DNA from: Melieria omissa
Taxonomy: Eukaryota; Arthropoda; Insecta; Diptera; Ulidiidae
Length of the DNA stretch: 64,000 bases
Reading direction: 5' to 3'
Assembly (NCBI GenBank): GCA_963971225.1
Contig: OZ020269.1
Coordinates: 82,870,450-82,934,449, forward strand
Part shown: piece after piece, positions 12,012-24,604 of the stretch
Numbering within the stretch: the stretch's first letter is position 1
How the letters are laid out: each line of letters opens with the position of its first letter
Program-made: the position numbers and the translations under genes
Notes under the pieces: model-generated
Seen by the model: only the letters and a program-made list of their open reading frames with translations
The model's database searches: none
Told to the model about the DNA's origin: nothing

Positions 12012-12173
12012 CGTATCGACGAAGCTCCGGCGAAAAAGGTCTTCGATGCGATGGTTGGAGGTCGACGGCGAAGAGGGAGGCCGTCTCTCCGGTGGAAGGA
12101 CCAAGTTGAAGAGGCCCTGTCATCTCTTGGTGTGACCAACTGGAGAAGGCGCGCGGAAAGCAGAAGCGCCTGA
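12012..12173 (+). pseudogene. LINE reverse transcriptase, extreme C-terminus (5'-truncated)
   Basis: Frame 12012-12173 reads RIDEAPAKKVFDAMVGG, then RRRRGRPSLRWKDQVEE, then LGVTNWRRRAESRSA and stop. The RRGRP-x-RW-x-D-x-V block followed by NWRRxAxxR is the characteristic C-terminal tail of many non-LTR retrotransposon polymerases. Everything upstream is missing (an in-frame TGA lies directly before), as expected for 5'-truncated insertion by target-primed reverse transcription. It is followed by about 50 bp of 3' UTR and a TAAG-repeat tail. The clade (RTE-like or other) cannot be fixed from this tail. Confidence 0.75.
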
Positions 12174-12244
12174 AGAGAAGTTTCGCGGCAGGCCGTAACC
12201 CGATAACGGGTTGTTATGGCCAGTTAAGTAAGTAAGTAAGTAAG
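12174..12244 (+). mobile_element. LINE 3' UTR and (TAAG)n tail
   Basis: After the stop codon the sequence includes a CCCGATAACGGG-like palindrome and ends in about five TAAG units (12225-12244). Short tandem tails in place of poly(A) are typical of some LINE clades. Confidence 0.65.
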
Positions 12245-12466
12245 AAATCGTATGTGAATCTTCAAATAGTATTTGGAGATTTTTGCCAAGGTTTCCGCAA
12301 TTTCCAAACCTCAAACTTTTATATCAGCTGTTTCGTCCTTTTACTGAAAAAATACCCAAACAGAACAGGGCCGTAGCTAGGGAGAATGTTAGGGGATTCT
12401 GACCTCCCCACCCCATTCTTTTAATTTATAATATTCTAAACTGTGCTAATTACAGTTAAATTAGTA
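12245..12466. other. no recognised feature
   Basis: AT-rich spacer between the LINE tail and the next TIR element; nothing recognisable. Confidence 0.4.
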
Positions 12467-13430
12467 AGGGAGAGGGCTGGGTTGTGAACCATGCTGGGTT
12501 GTGAACCAGTACTGTTTTTTCTTTCCCTAATTGACATATCGCCAATCTTTCAACTGTCAATTTTGTCTTATGACATGACTCTGCTTTTGTGGTTACACCG
12601 AAGTACAAACACGTATTGCTTGTGGCAGCTACAGACATCGTGTTTGAAAATCGACTGCGAAAACTTTTTTGCTTTTTTTAAAGTGCTATCCAAGAGACTG
12701 AGCTTATTGCAAAAAGTCTGTGTAATAAATGTTTATTTAGTGTTTTGATTCTATTTTACGATGCAATATTTGTTTATGTCGCATTATGATTGGAAGTGTC
12801 GTTTATTTTAAAGTTTCCAAAATGGCATCGTGGTTGGGCTGTGAACCACTGAGGTGGCTGGGTTATGAACCACCTGTTTTTCGTACTACATTTGTTCTAA
12901 CACTGTCAAATATGGACGGATATATAAAAATAAAGTCATTTTATATAATTTCACTCGATTTCGTTGTGTTCACTTGAAGTGAGCCAATACGAGAACACGT
13001 TCGTATTTCACATGCAAACATTCCGACACAGATTAGGATGAAAATTTAAAAAATTGAGCAGTTTCATTCATTGCGATTTTTTGGCCTAAGAGGCGTCATT
13101 ATAACTTTTTTTCACCTCTTGAGGCTTCCTGATTAAATAAATTCTCAATGTACTTAAAAATTATGGGTGTTTTCTTCGTATTTTCCGACTTTAATAGGGA
13201 TTTTCCAGATGGTTCACAACCCAGCCACTTTTTTGAAATAGCGAAAAATCACGTTCTCAGAAAATTGGACGTAGAGAGTTAAATTTCAATCAAAACGGTA
13301 ATCTGTCTTCATAACAAAGTTGCGTTATATATTCACCTTTCCAACGGTATCTTCGATTTTTCGATATCTTTATTCTGTGAAAAGTTAGAGCCAAAAAACA
13401 AAACCCGGTTCACACCCCAGCCCTCTCCCT
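12467..13430. mobile_element. TA-flanked TIR element, 964 bp, with repeated GGTTCACAACCCAGCC motif
   Basis: The left end AGGGAGAGGGCTGGGTTGTG and the right end inverse (CACACCCCAGCCCTCTCCCT) form TIRs of about 24 bp with one or two mismatches, flanked by TA at 12465-12466 and 13431-13432. The TIR core CTGGGTTGTGAACC recurs inside: directly at 12494, as variants near 12833 and 12857, and inverted at about 13208. There is no transposase frame; the interior is AT-rich. A TA duplication suggests a Tc1/mariner-type mover, but the superfamily is unproven. Confidence 0.65.
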
Positions 13431-14081
13431 TAATTTAATTGAGTTCAAAACTTATATTTAAAGAGCTGTTGGGTTTTAATTTTATTTCAAGAATTTTTAA
13501 AAATTTAAAACAATCAAAAACATTTATAAGTCACGTTCCCGTGGACGTGGAATTTTGTACTATTTACTACTATTTTTAGTACTATTTTTGTATAGGCTTC
13601 CGCCATTATTGCACAAAAAGTAAGCAATAGGTCTGTTTGGAAATAAGCCAGCTTACGCTTCTAAAAATGAAATTATCCGAAAAAAGTAAACAAACAGAAG
13701 TTTCTAAAAACTAAGTTTAGTTGAAAACAAGTTTTTAATCCTTGTAAACCCTTTCGCCATTTTATTGGCATATGGCACATTGCTACTTTGTGGACGTCTA
13801 AACCCGTTGTGGTTTCAAGAATACATTTTTTATTGGTCCTTAGAATAGTTTGAAGTTTTAGGAAAAATACGAAATTAATAAATTGAATATTTAAGCTTAA
13901 AGAAGAGAAGTATACACGTTTTTTTATTGGTATACCTTGACATAGTAAAGGAAGAAGAAGCAGACACAAATTATAGAACTTTTTAATTTGACGTTTTCTT
14001 TCAATTTAGATACTTTTTTTTTAATTTTAACTGAAGTAAATGAAGAAATATTCAAATTTTTGTTATGCGGAAAATGTTTTA
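13431..14081. other. no recognised feature
   Basis: AT-rich unique-looking sequence. The 98-codon minus-strand frame at 13673-13969 has no recognisable domain. Confidence 0.35.
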
Positions 14082-14320
14082 TGTTTAAGTTATTATTACA
14101 ACCACAGCGGTGTGGTTGCTCTCATAGAAAAACACTAAAATACAGAGTCCGAGTACAAAAATTAAAAAATTTCTAATGGAATGTTGCTAATATATATAAT
14201 GGGTTAAGTAATTATTACAGTCACAACGATGTGGTTGCTCTCATAGAAAAACACTCTAAAGTACAGGGTCCGAGTATAAAAATTAAAAAATGTCTTGTGG
14301 AATGTTACTAATATAATCTC
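14082..14320. repeat. tandem duplication, two copies of about 119 bp
   Basis: Both copies contain GTGTGGTTGCTCTCATAGAA, an AAAACACT run, CCGAGTA and GGAATGTT; they begin near 14082 and 14201 and differ by scattered substitutions and small indels. No coding potential seen. Confidence 0.8.
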
Positions 14321-15969
14321 ATAGAAGAATAAAACGTAAAATTGCAAATTTTAACTTTCCGCAGTAAAAACCTGTAACCTAAAAACCTGGTCTTGGCGCA
14401 TTTACAATACGCAGAAAAAGAGTGTAAACAGAAGAGTTAAAGAAAGAAACACCTGATTTACAAGCTTCATTTGAGGTTTAAAATTATAATAAATTTAAGT
14501 TTAATCAGACATTTGAGGCAAAAGGAAAAACGTTCGCTGGGCTCAATCAACGATTCTTCCCTTTCAGCTGCAGCAGGAAAAACTGAGCAAAACGGTTGTG
14601 GAACAGCGGTCCCACGAACGCAGAATTTCTAGGCTGGTTCCATTTGTCTCCAAATGTTTCCAAAAATGATTTGTCTTGGCAGGCAATAATTTTCATTTCA
14701 ATTCCATTTATTCCACGTCAATAGCGTTTTTTATGAATCTCGCTAAAAGTCATCTTTTAATGTTTCAGTTTTTATCGTTATGTCTCACAGTGCAATGAAT
14801 GTTTTGTTTTGTTATTTTTCTGAAATATTGTTTTAAAGTTTTTCAATAAAATTGGATATTGGTTATTGGATCTATTGGACATTAATTGAACAATGATTTA
14901 CAATTTTATTATTTTAAGTAACCCTCCCTCCTCCCCCTGAAAAAAAATCTTCTTAGTAGTTTACAGCGCTACCTGCGCAAACTTTTAAACTAATGAAATC
15001 AATTTGGTTTTTTAATTTCAGTTGATTCAGTGAGGTTCACCGCAATGTGACTTTACCTTAAGACCGATGGAAGTTTTAGAGATACTGCAACCGCATTGGC
15101 TTTTGGAATGTCGGAAATTGCTCCAATAAGTCAGGTCTACAGGTGATTTATTGATGTTTGTAAATTTCTTATATTTTGTTAAGGTTAAGTGGTTAATTGG
15201 ACACATTTGCTGACTTAAGTGACGACAGTTTTATCTGTTGTTGTATTAATTGTAATTGCATAGTCATAACTACGATATCTGAATAAAACGCAGGGAATCT
15301 AGCAACAAGTCGATAATAGTTTTCAACAGAGATGCACTTTGTGAAATTAAAACATTGTCCTTTAACTACTGGATACAACAATAGCAACATTTGCAGCACT
15401 ATTTACCCACAGAGTAAATACATAAATCGGCGCAAGTACGCAGCGAGCCCTTTGCTGTGTGTAGTTATATATGTAGGTATGTAAATGGATATAACTAGGA
15501 TACTGACCTTTTCATACACAGCGACACAACTACCACTGCATGAAGTAGCCGGAGCGGCGCTCGTACACGTACACTCTTCGTTCGTATCGGCTACTGTAAA
15601 TATCGTCCTTTTACAGGGCTGCCGTTTACTTATTTTCGTTTTTTTTGTTTGTTTTTTTTTTTTGCTTGTAGCAAGAGCGAATGTACTCTTCAATTGTTGT
15701 TTTTGTTGTTTTCGTGTTATTATATTTTCTGTTTTATGTGCTTTCGTAATTTGTCGTTTGTTGTTGTTATTATTTTATATCTGTTTCTGTATGTGTGTAT
15801 GCGTTGTTTTTACGAAATCCTTTGTGTATAATTTTATCGGAGAGCCAAAAATTCGTAACGTACAAAAATTCGTGTGAACGAAACGAATTCGAAATGGAAT
15901 GGAGTCGATTTTGGGGCTGCGTGTGTGTGGGGAAAAGTTCGTTAAGTTTCTGGCACGGCGGTTCTCTTG
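14321..15969. other. unassigned host non-coding DNA
   Basis: No gene recognised. T-rich tracts occur around 15630-15830. Opposing frames at 15403-15877 are low-complexity and lack recognisable domains. Confidence 0.35.
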
Positions 15970-15996
15970 CGCTCTCCCTCTCTCTCTCTGTCTCAC
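15970..15996. promoter_or_regulatory. CT/GA-rich tract, possible GAGA-factor site cluster
   Basis: A run of TCTC units (GAGAG on the minus strand) lies next to a GC-richer block at 16000-16150. GAGA-factor clusters often mark fly promoters and polycomb elements, but no transcript start or coding exon can be tied to it here. Regulatory role is inference only. Confidence 0.2.
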
Positions 15997-17560
15997 GTTT
16001 GTGGTGGGTCGCGCCGGGTGGCAGCCTTGTTGGGGGAGACGGACGCGCACAGGTGTACACTGCACAGGAATGAAACGACACGAAGCGCGGCCCGAACGCG
16101 CGTCTTTAGACGAACTCAGTGGCAGCAGGAATTGACTTTCTCTCGGCGCTCGCTCACTCACTGTTCACATGCATTGACTTTAGTGACGCGTAAAGGATTT
16201 TGGCTGTGCGAGTGTGAGTGCCTTTAGTGGAATTTCAAAATGTGTTGTTGTTGTTGTGGCTTTAATTGGAAATTTCGTTGCTACTGCTTTTTGAACACAA
16301 TTTCTACCCTCGTCACTGTGCGGTGGGTGTAGAATTTTTGTTTTTTCTCCAACACTTTTCGTATTTTCTTCGTCCCGTTTGCTTTGCGGCCAAAGGAAAA
16401 TAGAAACGAAAACACGAAAACAAAATTGATTTTTTTGCGTAGTTATTTGGAGTTTGGCAGTTTTTTGTGTGTATTGAAACTTTTATGCGTTTGATTTAAT
16501 TGATAATTTGTTGTTGTTTTTCGATTTTCGCTGACACTGATATTTGTTATGTTTTTGTTGCGAAATCTTAGCAAGAATTTTGGGCGTGGGAGTGTGGAAT
16601 TTCTGCACCGCGCTGGAAAAATTCAGTTCCTTCTCCTCGGCCACCGCTGTGCTGTCTGGTTTCCTTGCCGAGCAGAAGAAGGCGTTGCTGTTCGGCAACT
16701 TGTTCTTGTTGTTCTTTCTCCAACTCGACGCTTTTCGTTGTTGTTGTTGTTTTAAGCTTCACTTTTTTTCTTTTCTGGTTTGCTTTGCGGAATTTTTGTG
16801 GTCTTTGCCACGCACTGTTAGAGTTGAAACACTTTGTTTTCCTTCAAATATTTTCTTTTCTTTTTGATTTTCGTCGTTTCATATGGGCAGCTTTATTCGT
16901 ACGATTTTTTGGGGGGAATTGGTTTCGTTGGCTGCTGCGGCCTTATAGGCAAATTTAAAGCAGATTTGAAGCCTTCAATTGACTGTTAAAATGTGAACAG
17001 AAAAAAATCACTTTAGTATTGCGAACAGTGTTGCCAGCTGAAAGTGTTGTGCGTTATCGCTGAAATTTTGGTAGGCAAGGAAATTAATGTGTCCAAAGAC
17101 AGATGGACGTAAAAGAATGTCAAGCAGAAAAGAACAGTGTGTGTGTGTGTCTTTTTATGTCGACAACTTTAAAACGGACCCGAATGTGAAATTCTATAAT
17201 ATTGCTTGGATGGGTAAAACTAAATACGAAAGTAATAAGTCAGTTAGTGAGGTAGAAATCAACAATGGAAATTAAGTAATAAAGCTGAGTATGAGGTGAT
17301 TGAATTGAAGACGAACGATTTAAATAAAATTCAAACGCTTTCAAATGGACCGAAAACTGCATTCATCTGGCAACAACAGACACATCTGGTGTCAAAAAAA
17401 AGTGAATACAAAATTAATCCGACTGGTAAGCAGTAAACATTAAGTGTTTTTTTTGTTTTTTATTGTACAATTTGAAATTAAATCCATGGCAATGCGACAG
17501 CATAGAGGAGCGTGTGGCAGCGACGGCAGCGGCCACAGCATGCGTTGGCTGTGAGACATG
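15997..17560. other. GC-richer host block followed by CAA-rich minus-strand sequence
   Basis: From 16000 to 16230 the sequence is unusually GC-rich for the window. From 16240 to 16930 the minus strand is rich in CAACAA and purines, as in 5' leaders of fly developmental genes. Two minus-strand frames (16483-16698, 16568-16762) are lysine/glutamine/serine-rich without known domains. A host leader or first exon is possible, but no start, donor or conserved protein could be fixed. Confidence 0.3.
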
Positions 17561-17587
17561 CGTGTGTGTGTGTGTGTGTATGTGTGT
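17561..17587. repeat. (GT)n microsatellite
   Basis: Dinucleotide run of GT with one TATG interruption. Confidence 0.9.
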
Positions 17588-18581
17588 TGGCCAAAAGTGA
17601 TGCCCAATACATGTTAAACATATTGTTGTTGTTGTCATTGCCTTTTTGGTACTCAACGGCCGGCTGCTGCCAGACAGTCAACCAGCAAGCGTCACAGCAT
17701 CCAACGAGCGGCAGTCCGGCTTTGAGTACGGATGAACCACAAGAACAGCGACAGCGATAGCAACAAAAACAACAACAACGCCAACATTAATGCAGAACAG
17801 CAACAGCAATAACATGACTAGAGCTATAAGGCAACAGCAACAACAACAGCAACTGGCTAATACGCAAACAAAAAATGCCGTCTTGCCATTGCGGCTATGG
17901 CTGGCTTTGCCTGTGGCTTTTGGCTGCCACTACTGCTGGGCCGTGTGCTGCTTTACTTAAGCCTGGCCAACGCTTGCAGACGCAGGCTACGGCGGCGGCT
18001 TGGTTGATTTTAAATTTCTGGTTATTTTGTTGTTGTTGCTGCTGCTGCTATTGCTGTTCTCCTTCTGGCTGGTTGGCTGTGCAATTGTTGTTGTTGTTGT
18101 CGTTTTTATCTTGTTATTTTTGTTGTTGTTATTATTGGAATCTTGATGAGTGTGTGAAACCGGTTTTTTGCATTTTGCGTTGCTGTTGCTATTGGTGTTG
18201 GTGTTGCGGTCGCTGCGGTTGTTGTTGTTGTTTTATTGGTGCTATTGCTTACACTGATTTGTGGTTTTGATTTGTGATACCAAACGCAACGCTACCAATT
18301 TTTCTGCCGCCTACCGTCACCACCACTGTCTCCCTGTTCTACACAGGAGAGTCTCACCAAGCAAACCCAAAATCGTTTTCTTTTCTTAAATAATGCAAAA
18401 AAATAAAATAAACTTTTTCATGTCATCATATATTTGTTATTTTTTTTCAGTTGGTACTCGTTTCAGCTTTCGAGTGCACTTGAAGCGATTAGATTGCGGA
18501 GCACTTTCTTCGGGAGTACATATACCGTTAAGCACTTAAGAACTATTGTAGTTTTCAAAACTTCTCATACACAAAGCGGCT
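17588..18581. other. CAA-rich and TTG/CTG-rich low-complexity host sequence
   Basis: CAACAG/CAACAA-rich stretches (about 17756-17870) are followed by TTGTTG and GCTGCT runs (about 18025-18240). The 131-codon frame at 17875-18270 is an artefact of these runs (cysteine and leucine strings). Confidence 0.45.
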
Positions 18582-18856
18582 ATGTCGACGTCCGATGAAA
18601 ACCCGTTCACAACGACATCTGAAGACAAACTGAAATCGAAACGCGTTGTGCTTAGTCGACCGACTCGGCTCGGCTCGTGTACTTGGCCCATTGGCGAGGA
18701 GTTGTTGGCCAGCAAACGGCGACTCGACGATGAGCCGGGCGATAATCGGCAGTCAGCAGCAGTGAGCGCTCAAGAGCGCGTGGGAGCAGCGGACGCCATT
18801 GCCACGCACTTCCAGCTGCTAAACTGCCACCACAGTAGCGCCGCTAGTGCGAGCTG
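18582..18856 (+). CDS. candidate host first coding exon (unknown protein)
   Basis: The frame opens MSTSDENPFTTTSEDKLKSK and continues with charged, non-repetitive residues (LSRPTRLGSCTWPIGEELLA, then KRRLDDEPGDNRQ). Base composition is clearly higher in GC than the flanks, which is unusual in this window and suggests coding. If read as an exon, a splice donor GAGCTG/GTGAGC ends it at 18856; a second possible donor GTGAGCGCTC lies upstream at about 18762. The upstream 100 bp is AT-rich with ACATATAC near 18520. No domain is recognised, no second exon could be linked, and a stop follows quickly if unspliced, so this may still be non-coding. Confidence 0.25.
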
Positions 18857-20420
18857 GTGAGCGCACAAGAGCGCGTCGGAGAGTGCGCTACACTCTGGTG
18901 GATGGGGGCCATGTCAAAACGAAATACTGGTACTATGCCCATAAATAGTGGGATTTTTGTGTATGCGCATAAAAATGCCGGTTTCTTCAGCGGCCTGGAA
19001 CTGTGCGCTGCATCACCAAAGATATCAGTTTTTCAAATATTGCTGTTGAAAATTCGAAAAATTGCCTCTAAAGTTATTTTTTTCTTTATCAAACTCTCGA
19101 CCTCTGCACGTAACCTGTAACTTCAAGCAGTTATCATCTGTACTTGCACAAAAGGGAAAAACTCATATCTGCCCAAAAATTACACAGAATTTCCTTTCAT
19201 GAAATGTTTTCTTTTCACATCCATTGCTTTAACTTTCTTTCTTCTTGTCATTCGCATTTATGTTTTGGGCTGCTCAACTGCCTGCAGCATCAACCACCTC
19301 GACAGCCGTAGCAGCTACCTTCACCAACGCAATCAGCATCCCCACCAGCGCCAACAACCACCACCCGACCTGCGCCTCCCCTCTCCCCTTGGCCATTTCG
19401 TTACCAATGCTATCTGCCATTCTAGCATTCCGCATCACATCATCTGCAAATTGTTGTTACCTTTGCTTCTGTATTTTTATGTTTTGTTTATCAGTTTTTG
19501 CTCCGCCACTCGAGCGTTTCATTGCCGCAATTTTCCGCTGTCGCTCAGTTAAAACGCTTCGTCGTATGCTTTTTGGCCTGGTTCTCTCTCTCTCTCGCTG
19601 CCTGGCCTTACTAAATATAATCTCTGAGTGACTTTTGTTGGAGCCGCCAAGATTTCTCTACTCGTCGGCAGGTCACATTCTTTCGCTGAGCGCGTCGTCT
19701 CTGCTGCGGTTTCGTTAAGTTTACTTTGGTGCCCAACAACACAGCAGCAGCAGCCAACCAACTTTACCGCCTTTCCGTCAACTGCCGACAGTGGCATTGC
19801 CTCCTCCAGCAACACCTCTTGCTGTTCTTATTGTTGTTTTAGTAAGTAGCCACTGGCTGCAGCATGTTTTGAAGAATTCTCGCTAGATAATGTTATGAAA
19901 AAGTTTTCTACTTGCGCAAATTTTATTGCAAATTGTTGCAAAGATTTAAGCATTCGCTCATGATGATAGTTGGCTGTAATGCAATAATGGCCACTAAAAA
20001 GCTTTCTCAACAATGGCTCAATTTATGGCTCACAGCAATCGGAGCAAAACTTGGGCACTTTTGTGTTAGGCAGAAAAAATATTCAAGTTTCTACTTAGTT
20101 ACATTTTTAAGTGTTTGAGTTTACATAAATATGACATACATGACATACATATGGTTGTATAGGACATATGTTTCCATAATGCATCTAGCATTGGTTGTCA
20201 ATATTGCTCCATGGATTAATTTCGGCTTTATTGTCCAAAAATTGCATAATCGACATCGTTTCGGCAGTCCGATTGGTTTCGAAAATCTTAGCCCACAAAA
20301 CAGTCTTAAAGTGAACCAAAACCCTGCAACGTTTCGAGGAAATGAATGAACAGAAAACGAAAGGATCTAGCAAGACTCATTGCGCCTTAACAAACCACTG
20401 GCACATAGTGCAGCATGCTG
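18857..20420. other. unassigned host non-coding DNA
   Basis: No gene recognised. Opposing and overlapping frames at 19199-19850 (hydrophobic or Thr/Ala/Pro-rich) have no recognised domains and conflict with one another. Confidence 0.35.
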
Positions 20421-20620
20421 TCAAGATCCATACACCACTTTACCAGCTGCTATGGATATGCTAATGCAACATTTCCTCTGCACATGTCCAGCAGATCTCT
20501 CCATAGAAACGGGTAGACCTGTGTCCACCAGCTTGCCAGATTCTTGCCAACTAATTACCACGCCCTGTTCGGGGATGTGCTGAAGAGGATCACATATTGG
20601 GTGGTCAATCATAATCATCG
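20421..20620 (+). pseudogene. possible decayed LINE C-terminal tail
   Basis: The residues QHFLCTCPA near 20465-20495 resemble the HLLCECPAL motif that follows the RNase H domain in I/R1/Jockey-type LINEs. A shifted frame a little downstream gives LARFLPTNYHALFGDVLKRI, similar in layout to the helix that ends these proteins. Two frame changes are required, so the remnant is old and the call weak. Confidence 0.3.
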
Positions 20621-23600
20621 ATCTTCCCTCCTAACCACTATCTCACTTGTTTTTTTTAACCGCATTTCTGGTCCAAAACTTGTTCTGCTTTATGAACCGT
20701 TGTTCCAGAATGCACATACTTTCGGCAGCCAGAGCCCTCGCGCTACCCGTTACCAATGCAGTCAACCATCTAAGAACTCTTCGATCTACAATAATAACTC
20801 TTCCGGCTCATTGGCACCTTTCAGGGGGCGTAGCCAGAACTTGGTCAAGTGGTGAATTGGAAATTAATCGAATTTTAGTAAAAATTTCATAATATTTGGT
20901 TCACTGGAAGCAAAGTTATTGTAACTGAAGTGAAAGTATGTTTGCGTTATCATAAATTTCTTGATATTGGATTTGAGCATCTCTATAACATAAATTTATT
21001 GCGCTTTTTACTAAATATTTGGCTATCTAAAAGTCCAAAAATTGACTAACGCCATCTCATCGATCAACACTTTTGACCGTTGTTTTTTAATAAAAGTCGA
21101 AATTTAATCATCAACCATTCCCCGTTTTTACCTGATGCGGCTCTGTGCGATTTTCACTGTTTTAAAAACTGCATTTGCCAATAAAAAGAAGGCGTTTTGA
21201 GGACGAAGAAGCCATGGAAGAGGTTTGTACCAACATCCTGATGGACATTCCAACTAACGATCTAACACTCATGAGACATGTTTTAGATCAAATCGTTGTG
21301 TTGAGCCTGAATTACTTTGAAAAAAAAAGACAAACAAATCGGTTTTGCCAAACAATTTTTTGTTTTTTATTATTTTTTTTTTAAGTTTTCAATATAACAA
21401 AATCTTTTTGCTTATGTGGTAACGTACATTTTGAATAATTATTTTCTATGGAAGTGGGAGTAGAGGGTTCTGAAACACAAAACCCCCACCTTAGCCATGA
21501 CCCTGGTACCTTTAAAGCTAACACAGCCACATCTCATTTTAAGTTGAAGAACAAACTGAATTTTAATGCAATATTTATTAATAAGTCGAATAATACGTCA
21601 GTATTTTTGTTTATCCCAGTGGACACGTGGATACATTGTTATTATTTTTTAAATACATGTTAATATACATTGGATTCTGGACGTCAATGTTACAAACAAA
21701 TGTATTTAGTATAGCCCTTCGTTTTTTGTCTTTTGTAAAATATGGTTGGTATTTAAAGCTGCTCTTACGGCCTAGATTTACTAGATTTTCGACTTTTGAA
21801 TTGCTTAGTCCAATTCTTGGCTTGGGCCCACAAAATTCGCCTCCCTCCTTCGTTTTCGTCCTTCTTAGCTTGACCCTCTGCTAGATGATTTTGCTGCGTA
21901 CCGATATGTCATTTTACGCACATTAGTTATCATGTTATCTCTGATCGGTTGGGTCTTGGGTTTGGGGTTTTTTATAGATTCTAGAACCAGTTCATAGGTT
22001 ACCCTCAGCTGTTGCATACATTCAATCAGGCCCTGATTGTCCAGTACTATAAGGATAACCATTCTCGACACCTGACTGTTAATAAGGTGAACCAATGAAT
22101 GAGTCAATCCCAGCATCCGTGATTGGTATATGAATACACAACCCTCGAGATGCAGAGTTCATCAATGGTTAATTTCTTCTGAGCATTGTTACAAATACTA
22201 ATAAATAACAAAATGGACTCCTATGGTATAAAAAAGTTGATTGAAACCGACGAAATTAATATATTTGATATCAAACAAGCGAAAATATTTAGTTTTCATT
22301 AAAGTTTGGTGAAGGTATCGACGCGATTGTATGACTAAGATTGTGTCAATAATTTTCAGGACACACTTATATTTTTTTAATTTCAGTTTTAAGTTAGTCA
22401 CTCAAACTTGGGTTTTTGGTCCAATGTGTGCAGCAAAGTTAACAAATTTGGGCAAAAATTCTTCTCACTACCAGCTGAAATGCTTTCAAGTCCAAGAAAA
22501 TTACATTTGATGCGGCAATTGACCGCAGAATTCTCAAAACTGAAAAAGACAAACAACAATAACAACTAAAGCCAAATATGTCAAAAGTGGAGCAAAAGCA
22601 ATAACAAAAAAAGCAAAATCAAAGAACGAAATTGGCGAAAAAGTGTAGTTGCCTGTGAGGAAATCGTCGGGAAAAAAGTGGGCAATGACTGGGCAGAGTC
22701 ATGGACAGCGCTGCAACACAAGCGTGGAGTAGGCGGCAATTGCAATTACAGACAGTGCAGGCAACAAAACTCAACAACATCGCCAACAACAACCACACTG
22801 ACAATAACAATTGGAACAAATACAGACGAAATGTCCGCCGGCATAACGGATCAACATCAAGCAACACAATACTCACAACATCGTAACCATAATAACAACA
22901 ACAACAGCATCAACAATCGCAGCAGCAACAACAGCTATAAAAAACCACATGAATATGTCGCCGACAATTGTGGAAGCCTTCATCAAGAATGTCCGCACAC
23001 TATTTCCTGCTTTATATATATACCATACCGCCCCGACTGCCGCCCATTGTGCCCCTCACCTCGTCAATCGTGCTTTATCAAATCACCACAGTTCAGCGGC
23101 ACTTTTTCAGCACGAGTGGAATGAGTGCACGCAGGAATGTCGTTGCGCTGACGGTCGCAGTTATCGGCGGGGCGTGGACAGCGCAGGAAAAATAATGAAA
23201 AATTGTCGGGAGGCAACGAACGAAAAGCCACAGAAAGCGGCGCAAAAAGTAACGGCCGCAACGCAACGGTCACGTCGCCAACACTGGCCAGCACAGCATT
23301 CGCCGGACGGACAGGCGGACGGCTGGGCGACGCTGACCCAGAACTTGTTTGCCCCTTTAGGGATTTGTTGTTGCTGCTCAACTGAGGCCATAAAAACAAC
23401 AATAACAACAACAACAATGGCGAATAAGATGAAAAATGAAAAATGTGAAAAACGGCAAAACAAGGCGACAGCGTCACAGAATCGGCGAGCAGGAGTTGGG
23501 AAATTGGACTGGTTGCGCGCACAAATCGGGAAATTCGGAAAATAAAGCGACGCCAAAGCCAAAGTAACTGTAAATTAAATGTGGCTCGAACGGAAAATTC

Positions 23601-24361
23601 GCTAAGGCTGGAAATGTTGGCGGTGCGGGGGCAGACTATGGCATTGTTAGTGCTGTAAACAATCGAAACAGCTGGCCAATGCCGCACCAACTGTCGGTCC
23701 ATTTGGCCAAAGCAACAACATTGGAAACGCGTAAAAAAGCCAGAAAATGGTCAGATGCGAGGCAAAAGCAAAAGCCTGACAGAAGGAAAACAAAATGTAC
23801 AAAAATAAAAAATGGTAATTTAACACATGAGTGCGATTTTGAGCGTCTCGAATTCAAATTCGGCAACTGCTGTTGTTATTTTTCAGTCGATTTCTTTTAT
23901 TTTGTTGTTATTTTTTGTTTCCCCCAGTTTTCCAGTTGGTTTTCGTAGTTTAATGTGAATTAATGTTTTACAAATGCGAAAATTTGGAGCAGCTTAAAGT
24001 GGCATTAAATTTGTGGTGAAACTTTGTTGCCGAAAAATTAAAAGCGATTAGTGGAAAATTGATTTCTTGGGAATCAATGAAATGTTGAATTTAAAAGTTT
24101 GAAATGTTGAATTTCAATTGTTTTCCCATGCATAGTTTTAAATTAAAAATATATATATGAATATTTTGATGCTAGTTTTGAGGTTAAGTAATCGAAAGAA
24201 AAGTTTATGCTATTTTATTTTTATATATTTATATTTTTGAGCACATATTCTATGAGCAGCGGAAGCGGTTTTACTTTCAGGGTTGACAGACTTTCCAAAT
24301 AATATTCTACTCAACAAACAACGGTGACTTAATAAAGATCCAATACCTTGAAAAACCATTT
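20621..24361. other. unassigned host sequence, CAA-rich at 22700-22960
   Basis: No gene recognised. The block 22660-23560 is GC-richer and carries overlapping open frames on both strands (148, 198 and 212 codons). None shows a known domain, and their overlap in several phases with CAACAA runs suggests non-coding leader or regulatory DNA. Confidence 0.35.
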
Positions 24362-24365
24362 CTAA

Positions 24366-24604
24366 CACTAGAGAGACCATTGCGATAATTTTTACGGTTT
24401 TTCGTTTTTAAATATCTGTATTTTCTTCAGTATTTCTAACAACTTTGGCTTTCCTGACTTTTATTTTTTATTGGGTTCTACAATTAATTCTACAATTAGA
24501 GTTCTACAATTACAATTAGCCAAATCCGATGTGTACTTTTCGAGATATCAGCGGATATAATATGTAGTCTTTCTAAGTATGGACTATTTGCGGTATTTCT
24601 AGTG
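24366..24604 (-). mobile_element. TTAA-type MITE, copy 1 (239 bp)
   Basis: The ends are CACTAGAGAGACCATTGCG and the inverse of CACTAGAAATACCGC. TTAA flanks the right side (24605-24608) and CTAA, one base off, the left (24362-24365). The interior matches the element at 50862-51088 in inverse orientation, including the block ATCGGATTTGGCTAATTGTA. No coding capacity. TTAA plus short TIRs suggest piggyBac-type mobilisation. Confidence 0.75.

Noticed and set aside
22678..23702. overlapping frames of 148, 198 and 212 codons on both strands
   Set aside because: Mutually overlapping, driven by CAACAA runs and a GC-richer block; no recognisable domain in any of them.
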